Positions 14,937 to 28,690 of a stretch of 64,000 nucleotides of DNA are shown here, in pieces (positions within the stretch are counted from its first letter, which is position 1; every line of letters begins with the position of its first letter). The notes under the pieces are model-generated. The model saw only the letters and a list, made by a program, of their open reading frames with translations. It was not told the origin of the DNA and did not search any database. The translations under genes were made by a program, and so were the position numbers. This DNA comes from Pipra filicauda (Eukaryota > Chordata > Aves > Passeriformes > Pipridae): positions 248,001 to 312,000 of the forward strand of contig NW_024104347.1 of assembly GCF_003945595.2 (NCBI RefSeq). Reading direction: 5' to 3'.

Positions 14937-15460
14937 TCATAGAATCACAAAATCATAGAATCAGCCAGGTTGGAAGGGACCTCTGAGATCATCAAGTCCA
15001 ATCCTTGATCCACTACCACTGTGGTTACTAGGCCATGGTACTAAGTGCCACATCCAGTCTCATCTTAAAAACCTCCAGGGACGGAGAATCCACCATTTCC
15101 CTGGGCAGCCCATTCCATTGCCTGATTACCCTCTCTGTAAAGAATTTCTTCCTAATATCCAACTTAAACCTCCCGTGACAAAGCTTAAGACCATGCCCTC
15201 TTGTCTTACTGATAGCTGCCTGGGAGAAGAGACCAACCCCCACCTGGCTACAACCTCCTTTCAGGTAGTTGTAGAGAGTGATGAGGTCCCCCCCCGAGTC
15301 TCCTCTATTCCAGGCTGAACAACCCCAGCTCCCTCAGCCTCTCCTCATAGGACTTGTGCTCAAGTCCCTTCACCAGCCTTGTTGCTCTTCTCTGGACCTG
15401 CTCCAGCCCCTCAATATCCTTCCTGAACTGAGGGGCCCAGAACTGTCTACTCTAGATCAA
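14937..15460 (-). mobile_element. CR1 LINE, 5'-truncated, 3' end retained
   Basis: Read on the minus strand this is the 3' end of a CR1 non-LTR retrotransposon. The last part of ORF2 is open (15028-15243) and contains the typical [17 protein letters not shown] and [12 protein letters not shown] motifs. A short 3' UTR follows, ending in degenerate ATTCTATG repeats at 14937-14960. Reverse transcriptase and endonuclease domains are missing, as in nearly all CR1 copies. Sequence between 15445 and 15460 is eroded. Inserted in the same orientation as ELMO1 transcription. Confidence 0.95.
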
Positions 15461-16287
15461 ATTCTAGCTGGTTTAATTCACCTTCAGTAAAAAAGGCTCT
15501 GGCCAAATGCAAGCCATACCTATGGCTCCAGAAACACAAACAACAGCCTGTAGCAATCCAAAAGGAATCCAAGCTGTTCCTCACATCATAAACCTTGCCC
15601 ACATCAGCTCTATCAGAACATGAGCCCTTTTGCTCACAAACATGATCAGAGTCATTAAGATCCCCTCATTAGCAGAATTTTCCACTGTCTCTGTGTTGGT
15701 ATGGATAGGCTGAGAAAGGCCAGACACTGGAACCTCCTTTATTTTGTACAGGAGAGCACATAAGCCTGGGGAATGGAGAGGGTGTTTTTAATTAATCAAA
15801 AATAAACAAAAGTGCCTGAAGACATAGTGAAGAATAGAGGTTCAGCCTTCTGTAGGTCAAACCCAAGGGCTACATTCGTACCCTGGGGCAACTTCATTAT
15901 TCTCAGCTAAGCTACACAAAGGATTAATTTAACCCTCAGAAAAGGGTCAAGAGAAACTAGGAGAGGAACAGAATAACCCATTAATAAAAGCTATAAGGAC
16001 ACATGTTCATAAAGTTTAGTTCAAATGCCTCCTTTCAATTGCTGTTTTTATTGCAAGCAGGTATATACAGTAACATTACCATTTCTATTCTGCTCCATCT
16101 GCTGTTGTTATAGCCCTTTCTTCTATTATATCTTCTCAAATGACTTTTAATTGAAATCATTTATATTCTGAAAACCCGTAAGAGCTGGTGAAGTACTCTG
16201 AGGCTTGTTCACGCGTCTACTTGAATTTTTTCTTTTGCTTTCTTTTAACAAACTCATAAACTGTATCTCTAAGCCAGAGAACAATTA

Positions 16288-16299
16288 TTTTTTTTTTTT
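16288..16299. repeat. Poly-T tract (12 T)
   Basis: Homopolymer of 12 T in AT-rich intronic sequence with no recognisable element attached. Confidence 0.9.
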
Positions 16300-19200
16300 G
16301 TTTAATGAAGCTGCTTTCTGTTTTATAGCTAATTGTTTCAGTTGTGGGTTGCAAGCAGTGTTTCTATTCCAGAAAGAGAACACTGTCAGGTTCTAAAATA
16401 TGACCGTGTACCTTAGGTGTAAAATTGTGCAATAGCCCATTATTATATCAGCTGCCACTATTGAGCTAGAAAAAGAAAAAAGGGGGTGGAGAGACAAGAC
16501 AGTAACAGCAGGAACATCCTAGAACTCAGCATTTTTTAAATGCAGGGACACATTTTTGGTAGCTATTTATATTTCCAATCTTTTCTTCCTTGAAGATGGC
16601 TGGTTTTTGGTCAGCATGGTGAAGATGCTACATTGTCTTCTATTGGTTTTGATGAACTAAAGCATCCCAATGTAAATGGAAGCACTGTGAAATGTAAATG
16701 ACACAGAAATTACTGAAATACTTTTTCCAATCCCAGGACTTATGCTAAGACAGTTGTGTAAGTAGAAACAAGGTGGAAAATAACTCTGTAATACACATCT
16801 CATTGAAGGTGACATACCTACTGCCTCCAAAGCAAATAATATGGCCTGTTCTCTTGTCTTCCCTCCCTTTCCTTTTCTTGAGAAAAAGCAGTCATTCCTT
16901 CCTCCCTAGTAAGCCAACTTGAATGTCTCCTATGACACAGCAGGCCTGCATCTGGTTCTGAGAAAGCATAAGTGCACAGCAGGAGGACACATTGGCTCTG
17001 GTCATGGTGGGGGACACCCCAATCATATAACAGTGATGCTGCCCACAACCTTCAATGTTTATTTGACCCAGTATTGTTCAACAACCAAGCAAACTGGCAT
17101 CACTAGTCTAGTTTAAACCTTGACAGCGCACAGCTATGGCCTATCATTTAACACACATTATATAGTATACTTACTCAAATGTTAGCTCTTTCAGACACAA
17201 ATTTGGCTCTAACACATATAAAATTGAGTTTTGAAGAAAGATAGCCCTCATTTGGATCCAGTGAGACAGAAATAAGTTTACTGAACACAAGAAACAATTT
17301 CACATTTAGCACAGTACTCTTGCTTCTCTACAAAACCACTTTTGTTCAAGGAAATTTCACATCTCCTTTAAGAAACTAGAATTGTAGTATTTTAACTACA
17401 AAAGCATCCTTGGTTAATAAATGGGTTTACATCTGTAAACTTTATTGCAGCTTGTTTGCAAGGTAACAAACCCTATGGGCACAAGTCTATTTTTGCTTGC
17501 TCTGTATACTTTATACCTGCAAAATCCTGTTAAGTCAGGACAGTGTTACTGCTCATGGATGACAGAGGTGGAAAGCCAGGGAGCAAGAGTGAAGTTCTCT
17601 TGCTTGGTTCAAGGTGGCACAACAAATCTGTGGTGGATGGAGAAACTGAAGCAGATTGTGTCAGTCTGACTTAGTCACCAACCTCACCATGAGACAGTGC
17701 TTTCTTTCTCCTTCGCTGCTTCTCAGAGATAGGATGCCTGCCAAATAGAAATAATACCATCTTATTCAAGGTTGGTCTTAGTGTTTCCATTTTGGATATG
17801 GCATAACTGCTTTCTCCTCCCTTCACAACACACACTGCCAGCTTCAACAAATTCTGGCTTACTGTTCTGCTTTTCCCCACTCTTCACTCTTCTTTGCCCC
17901 CAAAGACTGCAAGGACTTGCATCCTGCTTTCCTCCTTTGGATTTTGCTGAGTACTTTCTGGCCATTATTCTGCTCTGGTAACACTCAGAGCAACTTTAAA
18001 TTATCTTTCCAGAGCTTTAGAGACAAGTCCCTTTACTAGCTTTCCTGGTTTTAACTAAGTATACTAAAGATTTCCAGAAGAGATATATTAAATTAGCATG
18101 TATGTAATAGCTTGTAAGTTAGCATCATGTACCTCTGCAGCTTGTTCCTATGATACGCTTGGAGGGCAGCTTCTAAGTGACCAATTTGGCCAACACAGAA
18201 TTCATTATGCCTCTCTAAGAGTAAGTTGGAGCCCACTGATGTCACTGAAAAGCTACTGGATGTCATCTGTAAAAATCTGTAGCCTGACTCCTGATACTCA
18301 CACTGTTGAAAACAGGACCACTGGCTTTACAGCATTATCCTGTTACTTTTCCTTCTGAATTTTTTTATCTTAGGACTAAATTGCTAAAATAAAACAGAAA
18401 GGAATGTAAGGTGCTATGATTTAGTATTTAAAAGAGATCCACCTAATTCTGAAGGCTCATTTACAGCTTTTGGAGGAGGAAGGTGTTGCACAGCAATATG
18501 CTGAAGAATTGGCTCCCCTTCTCATTCTTCCTAATAGCAATCTAGAACATGCAGGGTAGGATATCCGCACTGGAGGTGTTGTAGGCAGCTCATGCTGATA
18601 TTTCAGTGAAATCTTTGATAGTTAAATGAGGTATTCTGTCTTATTTACCCTGCAGCAAGGCAAGCCTTACTAAGGCAAAGCACTTGGGGAGATTGTGGAC
18701 TGCCAGATCAGTGAGCAAAAGTGAACAGTGTGTACAGGAAAGCTCTTTTTCCACAATGCTAACTTCAGTTTTGCTAACTTAAGTTTTACCAAAGGTGAGA
18801 TTTCTAAACAGGGACGATTTTCACCATTACTGAAGTAAGGTCACCTTCAGAAGAACCAAATAAAAGAATGACATTTAAGCATTAGACTGAAACCAACTAC
18901 TAGACAAGCCAAACTCTTTTCAAAGAAAATTCAACACCACCTACCTGCCTGCTAGATTAAGCCACTTTCTACTGAAAGACCAGAAAGTCCTGTGTGGCTC
19001 CTGATGAGATCAACACAACTGACTGCAGGGGGTTGGATTATCATGTTTAGAAATTGATGGTTAAGGATCTTGAAATACTACAGGATTAAGAGCAGAGTAG
19101 ACAGAATCTCAAGTGATCAAATGCTGCTCTCAAACACACACAGTTTAATCTTCCTTTCTATCAATCCCCAAAATACACATAAAATAGTAGAAATCAGTTC

Positions 19201-22200
19201 TTTTTCTTCCTTTTCAAGCTCACACTTTCTACAGTATTTTCGGAACTCAACTCCTTCTCAAGACTAATAACAGCAGGAAAATGACTTCATTGGTAGGTAA
19301 TATCTTTAGGCTCTTTTACAGCCTTGTTTCACTTAAACAGTATGTATACTGTTGTCAGTATGGTATATGTACTAATTTAGCTACATTTTTTTTGGAAATA
19401 TCTTTTAAGTATGTCTAAAATTACAGGAAAAAAAAATTAATGTAGCAATACAGAGATCTGCATTTTCTGCAGAAATTTACATTTCCAGTGATGATCCTGT
19501 GAGTTGTAGTAGTAAGAAGTCTTCTATGACTACAGGGCAACCCAAAAGGTGATGTATTTCTAGATTATTTATAACATCTATACACACAGAGATGATAATT
19601 TTTCTCCTTACTTCAGCAATGGTAAGCATTCTATTTATCTTCTCCTATTACATAAATCTGGATTTTCTGATCATTTCTAATTGGATGCATGCATACTAGT
19701 GCCATATCAAAAAAGCCCTCCTGTCTGCAAGACCAAGGGACTCAGCTTTCCTAAGAAACCTGTTATACTTTTCAAAGTAGCTCAAATCATGTTTGGATAG
19801 CATTTGCATATTCGAGTAACACCAATGAAATCCATGCAATGACTTCTGTGACTAGTTCTGCTTAGTACAACAGAGAACTCCAAGATTTGTCATTAAGCAA
19901 CATGTTCTTGATACAAATTAAATACACTTTGGTTAATTATCTCCTTTGTTTCCCACATACACAGGGAAAATCAAAGAAACAGAGAACTAAATTGTAAAAA
20001 CTGTAAATAAGACGTTTTTTAAAAAAATATCTACAATAATGAAGCAGTCTTCTTTCTGGCCATTATATTGAGACTTGTGCCAGTCCATTGTAGAATTAAA
20101 ATAAATGTAAAATGTTACAGCCAGAATTAAAGTGCTAAGCATTCACAGCAGGGCTTGATTATCAACCTATCATGATCTAAAGCACACACATCTACTTCTG
20201 CTGAGTCAATGTAGTTTTAAAAATAATGGATTCTTTTTTAAAAAAGATTCCCTACTTCTTCAAGGCTCTTAGGGTTAGCATGGACTATTTATAGGCATCA
20301 GTGAAAAGAAGGAAATCTTACTTTGCTCTCCTGCTCTTTGCTGCTGGCAAAAGTAGCTTGCAGTTTTTTTGTAAAATCTCTGTCATCTCTTGACAGAACT
20401 GGAATTATCAACAGGGGACAATTGCATGGCAGCAAGATAAATCAGTGCCATTACAGAATAACTTGGAAGGATGAAACAATTTGATTGACTGTGCTGCTGG
20501 ACTGTAGCAGCCAACTTGGCTACAAGTAGTTTCTTTCTCTTCCTTTCTCCCCGCATCCTGAAAGCAAAGCAAGTAACGAGCTGTTATCCCTAGTGTAACA
20601 TTCTTTTTTATATATCAGAAACCAAAATTGTTACTTGTTTTGTGACTGACTCACATAGAGCTCTCTGACATCTTTCACTTTCTTTAGGAGATGTCTTTTG
20701 GCTCACTTAATGGTACAATTTGACCACTTCACTCCAGGAGGAAGATAGCCCCTTGATTTGGAGGACCAGCCTAAAACTGATGAGAGTTTTGGCACTTGTT
20801 TCAACACAGCCAAGGTTTTGCCTTCTGCACTGGTGTTCCTTTTAAGCAGCTTTTGAGTTTGGACCCTAACCACAGTGTTCATATCAGCAATGGATACTGC
20901 TGAGGTGACTGAAATCACAAAGCAGGACTGCTGTACTCTGCACCAAAAGTGACACACAACCTGTGACGTTCACCTTCGTGGGTGCTCTGTGGCACTGGTA
21001 ACAGATAGATGCTCCAAATGGGCTGTGGCATCAGAGATGCCAATAGCCTTGTTAAGTTAAATGGTTTGCCAGCAGTAATGATTCAGAGGCAAAGATGAGG
21101 ACATCAGATCAAGGGTATGATCTTAAAGGATCTGGATTCAGGCCCAGGTGTCTGCCTATGCAGGAGATCATGACAAAATGTGCACATTTCTTTACAATCA
21201 TAAGAACTACACACTGTGATTATCTTCTGGCAGCCCACTGCTGCAAACTGCAACAACCTCTGGGATTTTGGTGCAATAAAGCCTTTAAATCACAGCTTGG
21301 GAAAACTCCTGGAACAAGCAGCAACTGAGCTCTGGTGTTTAAGTTTAAAATTATACAATTAGCTGTGGAGCTTTCCTACACTCTTCCCATTACAAATTTG
21401 TCAATTATCTCTCTGACAGAAACCCCTAAACTTCATTCAATTACCAGTACCCAATAACAGTTAACAAAATTAGAAAGTGTCTTTTTCATTCTTTACTGAA
21501 ATCTGACAGGAAAGTGCTTTATAAACCAAAGAATCTGACACACATCCAGCAATTGTTTATCTTACCAAGCCAATGATAAATGTTAACGGTCAGAACTGTA
21601 TGCCTGAAACACTTGATATTTACTCCATCAAAGACATTCTTAGTTAGAAGTTTCTTGCTTATACCTTAAATATATAATACTAATTCAAAGCCTTGAAATT
21701 CACTGGGCTAGAACCTTTAGCAATGAAAACTGTTATTAGGATTGGTGCAAAGTTCAGTCTGGGGTAGATGCCCATGACTTCTGAATGATGGAAATCCTGC
21801 ATGCAAAGGTGGACTGATACATAATTTCATGCACGAAAAAGCAGATCTTTTAAGTTTCACTTGTACCTTTTCAGTACCATTAGAAATGACCATAATTCCA
21901 CTTGCCATTAAAAATGGGACTTAAGACGTTGTAAGCATAACCCCAAACATTGTGTTGCTGTTTGAGATAGGGTGATAATTTGAACAGGGGATTTTAAAAG
22001 GTAAGTCGGGATGTGAGAAGGATGGAATTTATTTCTGAAACAACTGTGAATAGACTTCCCACTCTTTTATTAAATATTTAACTGGGTTACAATAGCATTT
22101 AAAGGCAGAAAAATTCAAGACCAACTATTAACATATAAATATAATCCAACTCCTCATTGTAGTTTCAAAGCATCAGAAGTGTTCCTAACTAAAGCCTTTG

Positions 22201-25200
22201 CCTTTTTACTCTGTGCAACAAAGCAACTAGGGGTGTAGAAGTGAGAAGTTTCACGGACATTCTGTATCCCCTTGCAGCTGGGAGCTTGAACTGATAATAA
22301 AGAGCCTCACATCAGGGATGCTCCCCTTTCTAAAAGCTGAGAGGAGCTTCTGTTGGCCAAATGGCTTAATTCCACCCTACAAAAGGTGAGTATGGGGGAG
22401 GGGTAGAGGAGAAAGTCCCTTGTGAGGGCACAGAGAGAATCAAGAGAGAAGCCCGGTTGATCTACAGTCCTGATGTATGATCCAGTGACTAGTTGCTAGT
22501 GCCACAGATACCTTTTAACCCCTTGGGTTGAATACAGGGACTGTAAATTAGTTTTCTTGCAGAGCAAGGATCTTCCAGCCACAACGCTCCACAGCATCAT
22601 GCTGAATTATCTGATGCAGAGGTGATAACCTTGTGGTGCTGTCAAAACGTGGGACACGCTTCTCTTGTAGGGCATTCAAGGCTTTACCTGAAAGCCAAGG
22701 GCTCTGCTGTGGCTGGTTGTGCTGAGGCAAGGGCACAACGCAGTAAAATTCACACTTTAACTCCGCTGTGCCTTATGCCGATGATCTGTCCACACAGAGG
22801 AAAGACAGGCTCTGCAAAGCCATTCTGGTGCTTTCTCACAGGACAGTAGGAAACACAAACAGGTGAATAGAGGTGCATTTTTCAATCTGAAGATACTTAC
22901 TCTGCAGTCCTTCAGGAAGTATCTACTGCAGCTGGGATAAATCTATGACAACTTCCATCTTTGCCAGAAAAGGGTAGAAACTGGGAAAAATACCACACCT
23001 TGATGAGAGGCTCCAAAGGTAGCATGAAATAACACCATCCTTTGCAGTGGCTTCTGTTAGGCAACAGGTAGAAAACCTAGTCTAAAGTTAGAACCTTATT
23101 AACTTTCATGGTAAAGTGCTAGCAGAGATATATTTGTAGGGATCTAGAAAATCTATTTTTGTTTATGTTTTCAAGTCTGTTTAATTACCTTGGTGAGGTT
23201 TACAAATAAAGAAATGTTCTGCAGCTATCCTTAAAAAGTCTTCCCTTTGCTTCCAAGATCCGTGGGTGCATGTCTTTCATAAATGGGAACTCATTCAAAT
23301 CTTTTCACCATTTCCCCGACGTTTTTTTATATCCATTTCTTTCTCACAGGTGTCAGAATACAATGACAGCTTTGATCTTACTGGAGATAACCATATGTGG
23401 GTAGATTCTTTTTCTTGAAATGTAGACTGGGAGTGGATCCAGAGGTCAAGCCAGAAGGTTACATATATTTGAAAACCTCTCTTAAAGAAAATCCCTTTGT
23501 GAGGTTTCTAATATGCCTCTGGATGTGAGTCTTGAAATACCTAGCTATGAATGCTGCTCTCTGTATCACAACGTTCCAAGTCTTAAGAAAATTTAAGTTC
23601 AAAGAGACGGGAAGACTAGAAGAGTTGGGTTTGTAGCTATGGAACAAGCACTTTCTTTGCCACATCAAAAGCTCTGATAAAAGCAGTCCACTGATTCAGG
23701 ATAAGAGTATATTATTTGATGTATTAATTTGACAGCAGACTAGCATTAATATGAAGATCTCCTTTTTCACCCCATTACAAGATTGCTTCTGTTCATTGCA
23801 GAGGAGTTTTAAACACCCAAATTCCAGATAATCAAAGTTGTAGTTTATATGAAGGTCATGCGTGTCCTCTGAGGTGTGATTTTCACATGCTTTTTTGAAA
23901 CCATTGAACTCTTAAATAGCAAAACCTGCCAGAATTTTGTGAAGTCTCCAAAAAATGGATCTATGCTGCACAGACTTTTGAAAATGCTGGAGGTTTCTTG
24001 CAACATGTATGGATTCTGCTAGTTACCAATACCAAGGATGCATAACTGAATGAATTTTTTCATATTCAGCGTGAATGTCATGACCTTTGCTGTACTGAAA
24101 CTTTATTTAATTTGGGTGAGGCATGTATGCATATGATACTACACTGGGAAGTGTAATTATAGAAGACAAAACACTGTAAAGTTACATGGCTTCTGATTCT
24201 GAATAAAGAACTTAAAATTGAGTCTCTCTGACACAAAGTCCATGTTTCTTCCCATCATTATGCTTCTCCTCACAGGGGCATGTCTCTAAGAGGGGTTGTA
24301 GTTCCTAATGATGGGGAATGTGGGGTGTGAGAGCTTCTCTTTTTTTATAGATGCTCCAAGAGAAGGAAGTACCAGCTATACAATCTCAAGAGAGAGGCAG
24401 TTAATAAAAACTTCTGCTTATGGCCATCACTGCTGCTATCCCCACCTTTCCAAAGGAGCAGCAGGTGGGGTGAGATATGATTTTATCAAAGTATTCTAGT
24501 TTTCTGGAAGACATCAAGTCAAAATGTAGAAAGAATGTACAATTTCTTGCTTTTACATTTTTGCAACTAAGAACAGTAAAAAGCAGTGGTTTGTAGTTGT
24601 GGGTTTTTTTTAAGAGACAAAATAAATGAGGTCACTAAAAGCAGCACACTTGGATGGGGGAAGACATGCTTCCAGGAGCCAGTGCTAGGCTGAACTCTAA
24701 CTGCAAATGATAACATACGTGAGGCAGTGACACACGATTCCTCTTTACGAGACCACTCTTGAACTCCTGCCAAAAATCCCTCTCTATGCCACTTAGTGCT
24801 TCAAGACAAGAAGAATAATGACAGGTCTGTAAAAATCTGTTGAAATTGACAGTTCTTATTGTTCTGAAAAGTTTTCATGACGCACAGGAATTTTCAGATT
24901 AGCACTGCACAATGTTGAACAAAATGGGTGTCAGGCAAATCAATGGGCTTTTCACGATTCACTCGTCTTTGCTTCACTGCTGTTCCATTTTTATTCTGTG
25001 CTTGGCGTTGCTTTGTTGCGTGTGTTTGCCACTTGAGATGTGAGTGTGCATGTACTGAACAGGGAGCAAGAGCTTTCTGTGACCTAGCACGATGTTCCAC
25101 GTAAGCCAAGCCCTAGCATGGAGAAACTTTTCCTAAAAATTGTTTGTTTGATTTTTGGAGTTTTTTTTCCATACACAAAAATAAGGAACTGGTTTTGAGT

Positions 25201-28200
25201 GGTTAGTCTCATTTGGAGTTATGACTACCTGCAATTGGTCTGGATGTAAACATATCGAGCCATCTTTTTACACCCATGTGTAAAAATTTGTACCTACTCA
25301 CTTGAATAGTGTGGTGAAAACAAAATACAGACGAGGGAAAATTGGCTCTAGCATCTGCTTACCTAGAACACGAATGGCCACAAGGTTTTTTGAAATCGAA
25401 GGAGGGTTGAGATCCAGGGAAATAATGAAATATTCAAATTTAGTATCTCTTGACACATAAAAAGCTCAGATAAGAATTTCTGCTCTATGCTTCTAGTATA
25501 GACTAACATATGGGAATAAGGTTCTGTAAGCAAAGGATAACCCATAGAAAGCCCATAGAAACAAACCAAAACAGGTGGAATGCCTATTTCACTTAGGTTT
25601 TCGACATTACTGTCACAGAGGCAAATAGAGAGAAAAAATAACCTACTGCCTTTGTGAAAATCTTACTCCTCTCAGAAAAATGTAAGCATAAGACTGAAGA
25701 TCGAATCAATGCCTGGTGGCATCTCGTGTAAGTCAATGGAGGTATGCCAATTTGGTCTGGCACCAAACGTTTTAGAAGACATATGAGCCCATCAAACCAA
25801 GTGTTTTCCAATGCAACCAATTAAAGCTACCCCAAGATAGCATTTTTCAGCTTCTGCATCCTCCCAACTGCTGCCAGCATGCCACAGCTCTCACTGAAGC
25901 CTACTCACTCCTCTGTTGCTGGAACTCTTAGAGCCTGGAAATCTGAAATGCCTCTCCCACATAGATCATCCCCAAGCACTAATGACAAGCAACTGTTCTC
26001 TGTACCATCAGGTCAAAAATCTAATGCAAGCTTGGCTTTGACTGCAATATGAGTTTTTCTACCTCAGGCACTGCTGTGGTTTGAAGACCTCAGACAGACT
26101 GATCCAATGCTTAGCAGTTATAGGCTGTCTCTCTCCCTCCCCAGTCCCCTCCCTTTATCTGCTAATGCACAGGGATAGACAAGCAAAAAAATCCCTTCAA
26201 ACACGGCTATGGGAGATAGAGGAACACTATCACATACAGTAGTTGCCTAACATTAGCAACTAAACTTGAGAGGTTTATGTTATTGGAACTATATCCCTGG
26301 AGTGCTACCAAGAACTAAAATATCATCTTAAGAGTTGCAGTGACCTTAAAAGACAATGTTCTCCTAGGCTTTCCCATTAGCAATCAAAAAATAAAGCAGA
26401 AGGTAGTAGGTATAGAATTAAAAAGCCTCAAAGGTGCAATGGAGTTTCATTTTGATGCATCCCAAAGGTGATCAAAATGACCAGCCTGAAGCCAGGAACA
26501 AACCATTCTCAGGTGTGCAGAAGTCCAAGCTTTCTCACTGCTTTTTATGGAAGATCTCAGCCTAGATCAAAGCATCCGCCTCCAAGATGGGGAGTGGGCA
26601 CATCACTTTGCCTAGACTGCTGTACGCTATGGGATTTTCAGCTACACCAGTGCTAAGCAAATACAAATGAATGATACAAGACCCTGGGGAAGGCAACATA
26701 GCAGCTACATACCTGCTTCATTAAGAAAAAAAAATCATTCTTGGCACTTTCATCACTGCTAAACAAAAATAAGCATTGCAATAAGAGCTAATGGTTATTT
26801 CTTTTTTGCATACCTTAGAGAAATTATGTTGTTTTTAAGTCCAGTGCCACAGGATGCCTGCAGCCATCATTTCAATAAAAGGCAACCCAAACACCCCTGG
26901 GAAACACAGGTAAGAGTGACTTATGTCTTCAGAAAAATCAGTAATTCAAGCTTAATAAGGGTTCCTCCTGCATTTGTGATACATCAGGTTAAACATTCAA
27001 AACTACACAGAGGAGCTTTACACAGATTTCACCAAGACACTCTCATTGTATCAATGCACTGAATTCTATGTTCCGTATTTTTTTTTTAATTTATATTGAT
27101 CCAACAGTTCTTGAAAACACTGACAATTCTTTTTGGCATCAACTCTGAAGAAACACTTGATTCCTTTAACTGAAGGAATAAGCTCCACGTACACACGTTC
27201 CTGCTACAACTTGCAAGGCAGTATCTCAAAAGCAAAGCTGACCAGTTAAACCATATCTAAAAAAAATTCACACCCTCAGCCTGAGATTCCCAGACAGCAA
27301 TGTGACTTCTCAGCAGCTCCTAATGCTGGGAAATGAAGATGTGTGTTAAGTTCTAAAATGAACACAAGATACCAAAAATGGATCCCTAAAAAGCAGCCAG
27401 CTTCATATGATGTTTGCATCTAGTTTGGTTACTATAAAATTCCTGATACACGACTAGCTCAGGCACAGGGTGAAAATATACAAAGTTTTTTTTAAATCAT
27501 TTTGTTCTCATTTCTGTCCTTTCCCCTATGTATTTTCACAAACCAGATAAGACGACTACAGTCTCTGAGAGGGTTAAGCAGAGTCATCTACAAGCTCCAT
27601 GCAGCAAAGCTGAGTGTCTAACAGCAAATACCTGATAAAACATGAACAATGCTGAGCCGAATTCATGGCTGGTGTAACTGAAGTAACCCCAGAGGGTTAC
27701 AGAGGGACAGATTTGCACACACACACCCTCCCCCTTCTAAATATACCATTTCTGCTTTACAAAAACAAAAGCAGAGTCCCAAAAGGCAAAGGAATCAACT
27801 TCTAACACATGCCCCTCAATGGTGAAAAAGGAAACTCTCCACACTTCTCATGTACTCATGGGCTTCATAAACAAACAGGAAAGGTTTTGAATTAAATGTG
27901 TTTTTAAAATCCCCCTCCAAAAAAGAAATTAATTTGGGGAAAAAAAAAGAACATAAAGGGTAGGAAAAGCAATGATTTGTTTTTGCTGAACACAGTGATG
28001 AATTATGAGCAACTCGTGTTTTCTTGGTTCAGGGTCTGAACTAGCGTTTGACCACTGTAATATTGTACCTGTTATTATTATACTGACACCACAAATGCTG
28101 ATGACTACATGGGGGTACCTCAGACTTTTTTGCCTATGATATTCTGCTCCACATAGTTTGCTTTTCTTTACAAACACAGAGGGGATCTGAAATGCCCTGG

Positions 28201-28452
28201 AGAACACAGTATCCTTCCACTGAATAATCTTAATTAGGCTAAAAAAACACCCAAGGCACTGCAAACAGCTAACTAGTTTGTCCGATGCCTGGAACCATTA
28301 GGAAGAACAGATCTCGCTATATGGGAAACAAAACTGAGGAATCCTTCACGCTATTTACAGTTGCTACTAATTTGCTTTTGCCATTCCTCAACACCATTTA
28401 TTGATCTATGCCCAGGCTAAAATAGCAGGATAAAGTACACAGATTTACTTAC

Positions 28453-28690
28453 AGAGATCTCGTAGCTCCATCGTTCCCGATGACAAATTCACCTCCCACA
28501 CTACAGTGAGCGAATGACTTAATGCTGCTTTTTGCGGAAGGCACAATGCGCACGGGCAGCAGATGGTCTCTGGCGAAGCTCTCTAAGGAGACCCGTCCTC
28601 GCTGTAGCCATGTGAGAGGAGCAGCCCCCTCCTTCGCACACCTTTGCCCGCTCCCCGTCCCCGCGCCGCTGGGCTGAGCGTGTAGCTTTG
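28453..28690 (-). other. ELMO1: Probable alternative first exon of ELMO1 (5' UTR, short isoform)
   Basis: On the minus strand this GC-rich stretch ends in ATCTCT|GTAAGTAAA, a strong donor at positions +1 to +6. The start near 28690 is a guess, placed 30-70 bases downstream of the CCAAT cluster. Two upstream ATGs are visible. One at 28611 opens a 30-codon frame that stops at 28519. The other at 28471 encodes MELRDL and then crosses the junction one base past a codon boundary. The next ELMO1 exon starts in phase 0 with Val-Met, so that second frame would be out of register, and I read the exon as non-coding. Human ELMO1 is known to have a short isoform of about 247 residues that starts at exactly that Met. 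Assignment rests on position, strand, promoter features and donor, and not on sequence similarity. A first exon of an unrelated nested transcript is possible. Confidence 0.5.

Larger units (their letters stand above)
1..28452 (-). other. ELMO1: ELMO1 intron downstream of the alternative first exon (partial)
   Basis: This begins at the minus-strand GTAAGT donor (28447-28452) and runs off the left edge, so the next ELMO1 exon is beyond the window. Long stretches (1-8460, 9530-14930, 15465-28450) show only AT-rich unique sequence with short simple repeats. CR1 material is at 8510-8612, 9473-9523 and 14937-15460. A moderately GC-rich stretch near 10560-11080 may be regulatory. No coding exon was recognised on either strand. 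Confidence 0.8.

Noticed and set aside
15118..15490. Plus-strand open frames of 66 and 70 codons
   Set aside because: They are antisense to the CR1 copy at 14937-15460.
20703..20957. Minus-strand open frame of 84 codons as a possible next ELMO1 exon
   Set aside because: Its translation does not resemble the expected VMQVVKEQVMRALTTKPSS continuation or any other ELMO1 segment.
28453..28471. A short alternative ELMO1 N-terminus starting MELRDL in the putative first exon
   Set aside because: The donor leaves one base over, while the next ELMO1 exon is expected to start on a codon boundary, so it would be out of frame.
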